Part shown: positions 6,912 through 13,187 of the stretch, piece by piece
Layout: every line of letters starts with the position of its first letter
Numbering within the stretch: the first letter of the stretch is position 1
NCBI GenBank assembly: GCA_002389175.1
Contig: DGNZ01000412.1
Location: 1 to 13,187 of the forward strand
DNA from: Rhodospirillaceae bacterium UBA4479
GTDB lineage: Bacteria > Pseudomonadota > Alphaproteobacteria > Rhodospirillales > Casp-alpha2
DNA length: 13,187 nucleotides
Reading direction: 5' to 3'
Translations under genes and position numbers: made by a program
The notes under the pieces: model-generated
The model's input: the letters and a program-made list of their open reading frames with translations, nothing else
What the model was told of the DNA's origin: nothing
Databases searched by the model: none

Positions 6912-7420
6912 CCATCGGAGGTTGCCAGCTTTTTCTTAGATGGTTGTTGATTGGGACGCCAAGGTGCACGGCTACTGTGATCATTGGCAGAAATCAGTTT
7001 TTGGGTCAGCGTCATATACAAAGCGTATTCTTCATCTGTCAGAGGATCTATCAGCCGCGTTTGTGCTTTCGCCATTCCAGGGTTGACTTTTTCGACAAGC
7101 TGGCGTCCCGCAAGGGTTATTTTGGCCAGCTTTGTGCGTTTGTCTGTCGGATTATCGGGCCGCTCCAGTAACTCGCGTTTGGCCAGACGTCTGATAACAT
7201 CCGCAGCGGTGTTTCTGTCCACGCCAATCATTGAGGCAATGGTAACCTGATCGCGTACAGTGCCATCTACAAGGACCGTAAGCACACCAAATTGGACAGG
7301 TGTTAGATCATGCTTGCCGCACTCCTCCAGAAAAAGAGCCACGTGGATTTGGTGCAGCCGCCGAATAAGGTGTCCCGGTCGATCTGTAAGGTTTTGAAAA
7401 ATCGAATCATCAACTGACAT
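6908..7420 (-). CDS. MarR-family transcriptional regulator
   Basis: A 170-residue MarR-type dimeric winged-helix regulator. LTPVQFGVLTVL (39-50) is the helix before the DNA-binding domain, TIASMIGVDRNTAADVIRRL (60-79) is the HTH, and DNPTDKRTKLAKIT (89-102) is the beta wing with the typical D-x-R-x-K pattern. Family members usually have about 140-160 residues; this one ends in a basic, polar tail (PSKKKLATSDG) that looks disordered. ATG 7420 is preceded by AGGG at a good distance. The gene is divergent from the hyuA operon, so it probably represses that operon and is released by the substrate or an intermediate; this is inferred from position. A short dyad ACTG-N6-CAGT at 7440-7453 sits just upstream and could serve autoregulation. 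The 3' end overlaps the end of the convergent LysR gene, leaving no room for a conventional terminator between them. Confidence 0.92.
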   Translation of the reverse strand: MSVDDSIFQNLTDRPGHLIRRLHQIHVALFLEECGKHDLTPVQFGVLTVLVDGTVRDQVTIASMIGVDRNTAADVIRRLAKRELLERPDNPTDKRTKLAKITLAGRQLVEKVNPGMAKAQTRLIDPLTDEEYALYMTLTQKLISANDHSSRAPWRPNQQPSKKKLATSDG

Positions 7421-7514
7421 AGAGGCCCTGATTTGGATAACTGCTCAATCAGTATGATATAACAAAGCAAAGTGATTTACACCAGCACTTGAAATTGTAA
7501 GGTATAGCGGGCCG

Positions 7515-7541
7515 CACACAGGAAAAGCCACAAGGTGTGTG
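7515..7541. repeat. Inverted repeat CACACA-N15-TGTGTG in the marR-hyuA gap
   Basis: Perfect 6-bp arms at 7515-7520 and 7536-7541 lie 11 bp upstream of the stronger palindrome at 7552-7569. It could be a second protein-binding site for the divergent region. There is no T-run, so a terminator is not suggested. Significance is uncertain. The rest of the 214-bp gap (7421-7634) shows no gene. Confidence 0.3.
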
Positions 7542-7551
7542 GATGACGGAT

Positions 7552-7569
7552 AACAAAATGTCTTTTGTT
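7552..7569. promoter_or_regulatory. Candidate MarR operator: perfect inverted repeat AACAAAA-N4-TTTTGTT
   Basis: Arms of 7 bp at 7552-7558 and 7563-7569 match perfectly around the spacer TGTC. The 18-bp size fits MarR-family operators. It lies in the gap between marR and hyuA and ends at the base before the -35 box of the candidate hyuA promoter, where a bound dimer would hinder RNA polymerase. Binding by this MarR is inferred. A related half-site AACAAAG occurs at 7461-7467, nearer to marR. Confidence 0.55.
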
Positions 7570-7597
7570 TTGACTCTGTAAATTTCCGTAGTACACT
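7570..7597 (+). promoter_or_regulatory. Candidate sigma70-like promoter of the hyuA operon
   Basis: TTGACT (7570-7575, five of six consensus bases) and TACACT (7592-7597, four of six) are separated by 16 bp. Transcription would begin near 7604, leaving a leader of about 30 bases that contains the GGAG ribosome binding site at 7623-7626. The -35 box directly abuts the inverted repeat at 7552-7569. Confidence 0.5.
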
Positions 7598-7634
7598 ACC
7601 TAAAATTCTGTATTTGAACTTTGGAGAAAACCGT

Positions 7635-9707
7635 ATGGGTTGGACAGTTGGTGTGGATGTCGGCGGGACATTTACGGATTTCTATGCAGCGAACGACCAA
7701 GCCGGAGTGTTTCACGTTCACAAAACGTCGTCCACGCCTTCGAACCCAGCTGAAGCTATTCTGAACGGTCTTGACGTAATGTGCGCCAAGTTCGATATCC
7801 CAACGGATGAAATCGAACGGGTGTCCCATGGAACAACAGTTGGCACCAATGCGCTGATCCAGCGCACTGGCAGCCGTGTGGCCTTGGTAACAACCAAAGG
7901 GTTTCGCGATCTGTTGGAAGTTGGCCGCCAAACGCGCCCTCATATGTATGACTTGCAACGGGATCACCCCGCTCCGCTGGTGGATCGGGAATACCGCATT
8001 GAACTGAATGAACGTATCGGCGCAAAGGGTGAAATCGTTCGCGCTCCGAGTGCCGAGGATATCGATGCGGCTGTTGATGAAGTGATTGCTGCGGCTGCAG
8101 GCGCCTGCGCCATTGGGTTTGTGTTTTCGTTCAGAAATGACAGCCACGAACAAGCGTTTGCAAAGGCGTTGCGCAAACGTGCACCAGAGATTGCGGTTTC
8201 GGTATCCTCCGAAGTACAGCCAGAATTTCGCGAATATGAACGACTGTCCACAACAGTTCTGAACGCCTATTTGCAGCCTGTTATGTGGCACTATCTGGAA
8301 ACCTTGGAGGCGGGGATCGCAGAACGTGCGCCCAATGCCAGCCTTGGGATTAACCAATCAAGTGGTGGATTGATGTCGGTTCAGCGGTCAAGGGAATTCC
8401 CAGTGCGGACCGCTCTGTCTGGTCCTGCTGCAGGTGCAGTTGGCGCGGCCCATGCGGCACGTCAAACAGGACGCCGCAATATCATTACGCTCGATATGGG
8501 TGGCACCAGTGCCGATGTGGCGTTGATCCGTGACTATAGCGTTGATCTGGCGTTCGATCGTGATGTAGCTGGCTTTCCTATTCGGATGCCGTGCGTTGAT
8601 GTGGAAACTGTTGGTGCGGGTGGTGGCTCGATTGCGTGGTTTGATCGTGATGGTCTGTTGAAGGCCGGGCCAAAATCCGCAGGGGCGTATCCCGGACCTG
8701 CGTGTTACGGCAATGGGGGTGACGAACCGACAACAACGGATGCGAACCTATTGCTAGGTCGTTTGTCTTCACGCGGTTTGCTGGATGGTGAAATGGGGCT
8801 TGATCCAGAGTTGTCCCGTGCAGTTTATAAGCCGATTGCGGATCAGTTGGGTTTTACCCCCGAAAAAACCGCACAGGGGATGCTGGGTATCGTAATTGCC
8901 AATATGGTGCGAACGATCCGTACCATTTCTGTTGAGCGTGGCCATGATCCGCGTGACTTTGTGCTGATGCCATTTGGTGGCGCTGGGCCGCTGCACGCCC
9001 GTGATGTGGCTGTAAGCCTCGGCATGAAAGAAATGGTTGTGCCCGCCGCACCCGGTATCGTTTGTGCTCAGGGTCTGCTGGTGTCAGATTTGAAAGAAGA
9101 TTTTGTTGTCAGCCGCCGTATTGCATTGGATGACACTGGGATCGGTGTTTTGGCGCAAACATTGGCAGACTTGCACACCAAGGCCGTGGATTGGTTCGCC
9201 GAGGAGAAAGCCCCTGAAACTGGTCGTCGTGTTCAATTGATTGTGGATGCGCGGTATGTGGGTCAAAACTTTGAACTTGCAGTTCCCGTGGCCGCAGGTG
9301 CGCAGTTATCTGTAAACGATGTACCAAATGCCCAAACGGTGACCAAAGCATTCTGTGATGCGCATGATCAAGCCTATGGCTACGCCAGCGAAACTGATCC
9401 CGTTGAAATCGTGAATGTTCGCTTGTCGGCACGTGCGAAGTTGCACACATTCGAGGACAAACCAGCCGTAGATAGTGAAATAGATGAACCACAAGTGCGC
9501 GACACTCGGTTGGTGTATTACGATACCGAAACTCCTGTTGAATCGCGTATTTACGACCGTGCGGAAATGCGCCCGGGCCAACGGGTCACTGGCCCAGCGG
9601 TTCTGGAGCAAATGGACACGACTACACCAGTTTACCCTAATGATGTTGCCGAAATGACGCCCGATGGGCATTTGATTATCACCATCAAGCCGGAGGACGT
9701 CGCATGA
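7635..9707 (+). CDS. hyuA: HyuA-type subunit of an ATP-dependent amidohydrolase (hydantoinase/oxoprolinase family)
   Basis: A 690-residue protein of the hydantoinase A / 5-oxoprolinase N-terminal family, normal in length. This subunit binds ATP and phosphorylates the amide oxygen of the substrate; the HyuB partner completes the reaction. Motifs seen are VDVGGTFTD (7-15), the phosphate-binding loop at the extreme N-terminus; SHGTTVGTNA (64-73); LSGPAAGAVGAA (261-272); the second ASKHA-type loop LDMGGTSAD (286-294); VGAGGGSIA (326-334); and FGGAGPLHA (447-455). The start at 7635 has GGAG 8 bases upstream and places VDVGG near the N-terminus as in relatives; a TTG seven codons earlier is less likely. 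The stop overlaps the hyuB start (ATGA). Known members act on 5-oxoproline, N-methylhydantoin or caprolactam, and related proteins are acetone or acetophenone carboxylases. The substrate here is unknown. Neighbouring monooxygenase and acyl-CoA ligase genes point to catabolism of a cyclic amide or N-heterocycle. Confidence 0.9.
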   Translation: MGWTVGVDVGGTFTDFYAANDQAGVFHVHKTSSTPSNPAEAILNGLDVMCAKFDIPTDEIERVSHGTTVGTNALIQRTGSRVALVTTKGFRDLLEVGRQTRPHMYDLQRDHPAPLVDREYRIELNERIGAKGEIVRAPSAEDIDAAVDEVIAAAAGACAIGFVFSFRNDSHEQAFAKALRKRAPEIAVSVSSEVQPEFREYERLSTTVLNAYLQPVMWHYLETLEAGIAERAPNASLGINQSSGGLMSVQRSREFPVRTALSGPAAGAVGAAHAARQTGRRNIITLDMGGTSADVALIRDYSVDLAFDRDVAGFPIRMPCVDVETVGAGGGSIAWFDRDGLLKAGPKSAGAYPGPACYGNGGDEPTTTDANLLLGRLSSRGLLDGEMGLDPELSRAVYKPIADQLGFTPEKTAQGMLGIVIANMVRTIRTISVERGHDPRDFVLMPFGGAGPLHARDVAVSLGMKEMVVPAAPGIVCAQGLLVSDLKEDFVVSRRIALDDTGIGVLAQTLADLHTKAVDWFAEEKAPETGRRVQLIVDARYVGQNFELAVPVAAGAQLSVNDVPNAQTVTKAFCDAHDQAYGYASETDPVEIVNVRLSARAKLHTFEDKPAVDSEIDEPQVRDTRLVYYDTETPVESRIYDRAEMRPGQRVTGPAVLEQMDTTTPVYPNDVAEMTPDGHLIITIKPEDVA

Positions 9708-11398
9708 GCGAGCACACAGTAGAACTCGATCCGATCCGTCTCGAAATTATCGCCAATGGTCTGCGCTCAATTGCGGATGAATGCTTTGTGGCGTTGATGC
9801 GGTCTTCGTATTCGACCAACATCAAGGAGCGCAAAGACCATTCCATTGCGATTGTGGACAAAGCCGGCCGTTTGGTTGTTCAGGCGGAACTGACCCTGCC
9901 CATTCACATCGCCTCGATGGGGGGATTGATGAAATGTGTGTTGGAAAAATTTGGCGACGATATCAATGAAGGCGATATCTTTGTGGCCAACGATCCACAC
10001 ACGGCGGGCGGCACACACTTGCCTGATATCAACTACGCAATGCCGATCTTTATTGACGGCGAGATCGTAGCTTTTGTGTGCAACATCGCCCACCACGCCG
10101 ATATCGGTGGTATGGTTCCGGGTTCTATGGCGGGTGGCATGTCTGAGATTTATCAGGAAGGGCTGCGTATTCCCGTTGTCCGCCTGTTTAACAAAGGTAT
10201 TTTGCAACAAGATATCATGGATATTATGTTGTTGAACGTTCGAGTTCCCGAAGAACGCCAAGGCGATCACAACGCACAAATTGCGTCGTGTCGATTGGGC
10301 GAACGGCGGTTCAAAGAAGTTGTCGGAGTTCATGGATTGCCAAGCGTTCTGACAGCGTTTGATGAGATTATCGGCCGTACAAACCAGCGGATGAAAGACG
10401 CTATCGCGCAGATACCTGATGGAGTTTATGAATTCAAAGACTACATGGATTCAGATGGTCTCTCGACCTACGACATTCCGATTTGCCTGAAACTGACGGT
10501 TAAAGGCGAACGTATCCATCTGGATTTTGCGGGCACCAGCCCACAGGTTAGAGGTAATATCAACACGACATTAAATGCAGTACAGGCAAGTGTGAATTAT
10601 GCGTTGATCGGGGCATTGGACAGCGAAATGCCATCCAACCAAGGTGTGTTGGACGCGGTTGATATTACATGTGAATCTGGCACGATTTTGAACTGTGTCT
10701 TCCCAGCCCCCGTAGCGGCGCGTGCGCATGCCTGCCAACGGGTGATTGATATTGTTCTGGGCGCCTTGTCCAAAGCGATCCCAGACAAGGTGATTGCAGC
10801 GGCGAACGGAGCCAATACAACGGCTGTTTTTTCGGGCGTCGATCCTCGCACTGGTAAACCGTATCTGTACTTTGAAACCATCGGAGGTGGTATGGGTGCA
10901 CGGGCGACCAAAGACGGCAAAGATGGCGTTCAGGTTGGCATAACCAACACATCAAACCTGCCAGTGGAATCCATTGAACAAGAATACCCGCTGCGGGTCG
11001 AAGAATACGGCTTTGTCGAAAACTCTGGCGGCGCGGGTGAATTTCGTGGGGGCATGGGATTGCGCCGCGTGTTAACGCCTGTGGACCATGAATGTGTGTT
11101 CAACGGCGCGGGCGAACGGTTCCGGTATCAACCTTGGGGGTTGTTTGGCGGCGAAGCAGGCGCGTCTGGCCAATTCCAGATCGAAGACGCAGACGGCATA
11201 CGCCGTTTGGACGACAAACCGAATGAGGTTGAAGTCAAACTGGGCACGCGCATAACAGTGGAAACACCGGGCGCGGGTGGCTATGGCAAACCTGCTGAGC
11301 GGAATGCAGAAGCTGTAAAACGAGACCAAGAGAGCGGAAAATATTCGCCAGAATTCATAAAAGAAAACTATCCAACAACCAACTTCGGGGAGCAATAA
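9704..11398 (+). CDS. hyuB: HyuB-type subunit of an ATP-dependent amidohydrolase
   Basis: A 564-residue protein of the hydantoinase B / 5-oxoprolinase C-terminal family, within the usual 500-600 residues. Diagnostic stretches are DPIRLEIIANGLRSIADE (9-26), ERKDHSIAI (42-50), the metal-site region NDPHTAGGTHLPD (96-108), HHADIGG (130-136) and EGLRIP (152-157). Glycine-rich motifs at the C-terminal end (SGGAGEFRGGMGLRR and TPGAGGYGKP) are typical. It starts inside the hyuA stop (ATGA overlap), which suggests coupled translation and a stoichiometric HyuA-HyuB complex in the cytoplasm. Acetone carboxylase-type enzymes have a third small gamma subunit and a longer alpha chain; neither is seen here, so hydrolysis of an amide or lactam is favoured over carboxylation. 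The stop is followed after a single base by the start of the monooxygenase gene, and GGGGAG inside the hyuB end serves as its ribosome binding site. Confidence 0.9.
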   Translation: MSEHTVELDPIRLEIIANGLRSIADECFVALMRSSYSTNIKERKDHSIAIVDKAGRLVVQAELTLPIHIASMGGLMKCVLEKFGDDINEGDIFVANDPHTAGGTHLPDINYAMPIFIDGEIVAFVCNIAHHADIGGMVPGSMAGGMSEIYQEGLRIPVVRLFNKGILQQDIMDIMLLNVRVPEERQGDHNAQIASCRLGERRFKEVVGVHGLPSVLTAFDEIIGRTNQRMKDAIAQIPDGVYEFKDYMDSDGLSTYDIPICLKLTVKGERIHLDFAGTSPQVRGNINTTLNAVQASVNYALIGALDSEMPSNQGVLDAVDITCESGTILNCVFPAPVAARAHACQRVIDIVLGALSKAIPDKVIAAANGANTTAVFSGVDPRTGKPYLYFETIGGGMGARATKDGKDGVQVGITNTSNLPVESIEQEYPLRVEEYGFVENSGGAGEFRGGMGLRRVLTPVDHECVFNGAGERFRYQPWGLFGGEAGASGQFQIEDADGIRRLDDKPNEVEVKLGTRITVETPGAGGYGKPAERNAEAVKRDQESGKYSPEFIKENYPTTNFGEQ

Positions 11399-11399
11399 C

Positions 11400-12437
11400 A
11401 TGCGTGTCTACTCTATGGTACGGCCCAAGAAACTGTCGGAAATGCCAGAAGCAATGGCACGGGCAGAACGGCTTGGCTATGACGGGACAACTTTGCTGGA
11501 ACTGACTGTTCCGCCAACCTTGTCTGCTGCGGCTGGAGCGATGCTAACCAAAGATATCAAGTTGATGTCTGGCGTTTTTATTGCCTTTCCTCGTAGCCCG
11601 ATGGCAACCGCCTATGATGCGTGGTCGTTGAATGAATTGTCGGGTGGGCGTTTCCAGCTTGGCATTGGCAGCCAGATCAAGGCCCACCTAACGCGCCGCT
11701 TTGGTATGGAGTATTTGCCGGTGATCCGTCGGATGAAAGACTACATCAACGCTTTGAACGCGATTTGGGATTGTTGGCAGGATGGAACTAAACTGGATTA
11801 CGATGGCGTATATTACAAACACAACCTCATGATACCGTATTACAACCCTGGCCCATTAACGACCGGCAAGCCGGAAATCCATTTGGCCGCGATCAACAAA
11901 TTAATGTGTCGGTTGTGTGGTGAGGTTGCAAACGGCCATTTGCCCGGTGATCCGATCACATGGAAATGGCACGAGGAAGTCATGTTGCCCAACCTTGAGA
12001 TCGGTTTGGAACGTTCTGGTCGCACGCTCAAAGACCTCGATCTGGGTGGCTATGGCTTCATCGGCTGTGCGACAAATACCGAGGGGTTGGATCGCGTTGC
12101 CAATGGTTTGAAAGAGCGGGTTGCATTATATGCATCGACGCCAGAATATGCAGAAATGTTGTCAATGTTTGGTTGGTCGGTGAGCCAAGAAGATTTCGCC
12201 AATCTGTCCCGTCAAGGTAAATGGGCCGAAATGGGAAATCTGGTAACTGATGATATGCTTGAAGCCTATTCGGTGATTACAACACCGGAAGACCTGCCTT
12301 CTGCTTTGGCCAAAAGGTATGGTGGAAAAGTTGATCGCATCCCGATTGATGAAACATGGTTTGATGGTTTGACTGATGATCAAGTTGAAACACTGGTAAC
12401 TGAAATTAAGAAAATACCCAGCCATGCTGACGGTTGA
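11400..12437 (+). CDS. Luciferase-like (LLM) flavin-dependent monooxygenase
   Basis: A 345-residue bacterial-luciferase-like TIM-barrel oxidoreductase. The motif LSGGRFQLGIGSQIKAHLTR (80-99) and IAFPRSPMATAYDAW (61-75) are characteristic of the LLM subfamily that includes many F420-annotated proteins. In proteobacteria such proteins usually use reduced FMN supplied by a reductase, and none is seen in this window. Members insert one oxygen atom into, or otherwise oxidise, organic substrates; RutA of pyrimidine degradation is a family member that acts on an N-heterocycle. The start at 11400 has GGGGAG 7 bases upstream, inside the end of hyuB. The 3' end overlaps the acyl-CoA synthetase start by 14 bp. 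Co-transcription with hyuAB implies it oxidises the HyuAB substrate or its product, but whether it acts before or after amide opening cannot be told. Confidence 0.87.
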   Translation: MRVYSMVRPKKLSEMPEAMARAERLGYDGTTLLELTVPPTLSAAAGAMLTKDIKLMSGVFIAFPRSPMATAYDAWSLNELSGGRFQLGIGSQIKAHLTRRFGMEYLPVIRRMKDYINALNAIWDCWQDGTKLDYDGVYYKHNLMIPYYNPGPLTTGKPEIHLAAINKLMCRLCGEVANGHLPGDPITWKWHEEVMLPNLEIGLERSGRTLKDLDLGGYGFIGCATNTEGLDRVANGLKERVALYASTPEYAEMLSMFGWSVSQEDFANLSRQGKWAEMGNLVTDDMLEAYSVITTPEDLPSALAKRYGGKVDRIPIDETWFDGLTDDQVETLVTEIKKIPSHADG

Positions 12438-13187
12438 ACCCTTTCTTCAAAACGCCGACACCAGAGACTTTGCAGCTGAAGAATGGGATCGACTGTGCGC
12501 CCGTGATCCGTCAGCTTTGGCGGTTGCCGAAATTGACCGTGAAATCACTGTTGGTGAGCTGATCAAACAGACTCGTGTGCGGGCGGGACAGTTTATTGCA
12601 CAAGGCGCGGAGCCAGGATCTCGGGTGATTGTTGCGCGCCCGAACGTGATCGAATTTGTGGTGGATTATCTCGCGGTTCGTCTTTGTGGTGCTGTATTGG
12701 TCAACCTTCCTTGGGCCGCAGGGGCCAGCATCACGGAATTGGCAGAAATTCTGGACGCCAAAGTGGTTGTGCTGACCGAACATCTTGTTGGCGACAATCC
12801 TTTGTTTGATCAACTGGGAGATCGTCGTTTTCGTGAAGATGAAACCACCGACATCGGACCAGAACGCCCTGTTGCACGGGGCGGCGAAGAATTGGCTTGG
12901 TTGGCCTGCACGTCTGGCACCACAGGTACGCCCAAGGCGGCGATGCATACGGGCGCCACGTGGCAGCGCCAAACCGAAGTATTTGCCCAACATTTTGTGC
13001 TGACCAAAGACGACCCGATTTTGGTGTCCTCGCCTGTCGGTCACGCAGTTTCATTGTTGTTCGGTGTGCGGTTCTCCTTGTTGCTGGATTCACCGATGAT
13101 TTTGGTGTCTCGTTGGAAAATCGACACGGCGGTGGATTTGATTGAGCGGTATAAGTGTACCTTCACAGTTGCGCCGACGCCGTTCCT
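12424..13187 (+). CDS. AMP-forming acyl-CoA synthetase, N-terminal part (runs off window)
   Basis: An open reading frame from ATG 12424 to the window edge, 254 full codons with no stop. It belongs to the ANL superfamily of adenylating enzymes, which join a carboxylic acid to CoA through an acyl-AMP. Seen here are an N-terminal REITVGEL (39-46) like the usual R-x-x-T-Y-x-E-L start, the RVIVARPNVIEFVVDYLAV segment (67-85), and the P-loop A3 motif CTSGTTGTPKAAMHT (162-176) that binds ATP phosphate. The substrate-pocket and C-terminal motifs lie beyond 13187, so specificity cannot be judged. The start overlaps the monooxygenase gene by 14 bp in another frame. The Shine-Dalgarno is weak, which suggests coupled translation. 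It presumably activates the acid made by the upstream steps. An unusually short A-domain linker (about 135-150) is the only oddity noticed. Confidence 0.88.
   Translation, partial: MLTVEPFLQNADTRDFAAEEWDRLCARDPSALAVAEIDREITVGELIKQTRVRAGQFIAQGAEPGSRVIVARPNVIEFVVDYLAVRLCGAVLVNLPWAAGASITELAEILDAKVVVLTEHLVGDNPLFDQLGDRRFREDETTDIGPERPVARGGEELAWLACTSGTTGTPKAAMHTGATWQRQTEVFAQHFVLTKDDPILVSSPVGHAVSLLFGVRFSLLLDSPMILVSRWKIDTAVDLIERYKCTFTVAPTPF

Noticed and set aside
7596..8357. Long minus-strand frame (253 codons) opposite hyuA
   Set aside because: It is a shadow of hyuA: the plus strand encodes clear HyuA motifs, and the antisense product resembles no family and has no ribosome binding site.
9767..10333. 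Minus-strand frame of 188 codons opposite hyuB
   Set aside because: It overlaps conserved HyuB motifs on the other strand and shows no family signature.
7635..11398. Reading HyuAB as acetone or acetophenone carboxylase
   Set aside because: There is no small gamma subunit, and the HyuB length (564) fits amidohydrolase-type proteins better. This is not fully excluded.

Overview
The window most likely comes from an alphaproteobacterium of the marine Roseobacter type (Rhodobacterales). This is an inference from gene family content (fused alpha-beta 2-oxoacid dehydrogenase E1, Roseobacter-like glutaryl-CoA dehydrogenase, paired HyuA/HyuB proteins), medium GC judged by eye, and tightly packed operons with ATGA overlaps. 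No rRNA, tRNA, phage, transposon or CRISPR sequence was seen. It looks like ordinary chromosomal catabolic territory.

Left half. Four genes on the minus strand form one compact operon, read from 5897 down to 235: a class I/II PLP aminotransferase, glutaryl-CoA dehydrogenase (gcdH), a fused E1 alpha-beta ThDP-dependent 2-oxoacid dehydrogenase, and a divergent FabD-like acyltransferase. The gaps are 11 bp, 19 bp and a 4-bp overlap. A LysR-family regulator (5991-6911, plus) is divergently transcribed from the operon across a 93-bp gap, which holds a candidate LysR-type dyad overlapping a candidate promoter. Taken together, the first three enzymes read as 2-aminoadipate -> 2-oxoadipate -> glutaryl-CoA -> crotonyl-CoA, a late segment of lysine or tryptophan breakdown. 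The gcdH assignment is strong. The substrates of the aminotransferase and of E1 are inferred from it. The FabD-like protein keeps the Ser/His pair but has lost the Arg that binds malonate's carboxylate, so it is probably not a malonyltransferase.

Middle. The LysR gene converges on a MarR-family regulator (6908-7420, minus), with stop codons overlapping by 4 bp. Upstream of marR, a 214-bp gap up to 7634 holds a perfect 7-bp inverted repeat (7552-7569) directly against a good sigma70-like promoter for the right-hand operon.

Right half. A plus-strand operon contains hyuA (7635-9707), hyuB (9704-11398), a luciferase-like flavin monooxygenase (11400-12437) and the first 254 codons of an AMP-forming acyl-CoA synthetase (from 12424, cut by the window edge). 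The genes overlap or lie 1 bp apart. The set suggests ATP-dependent opening of a cyclic amide or related N-heterocycle, an oxidation step and CoA activation of the resulting acid, probably under MarR control. The substrate cannot be read from the sequence. Bases 1-234 hold no supported gene.
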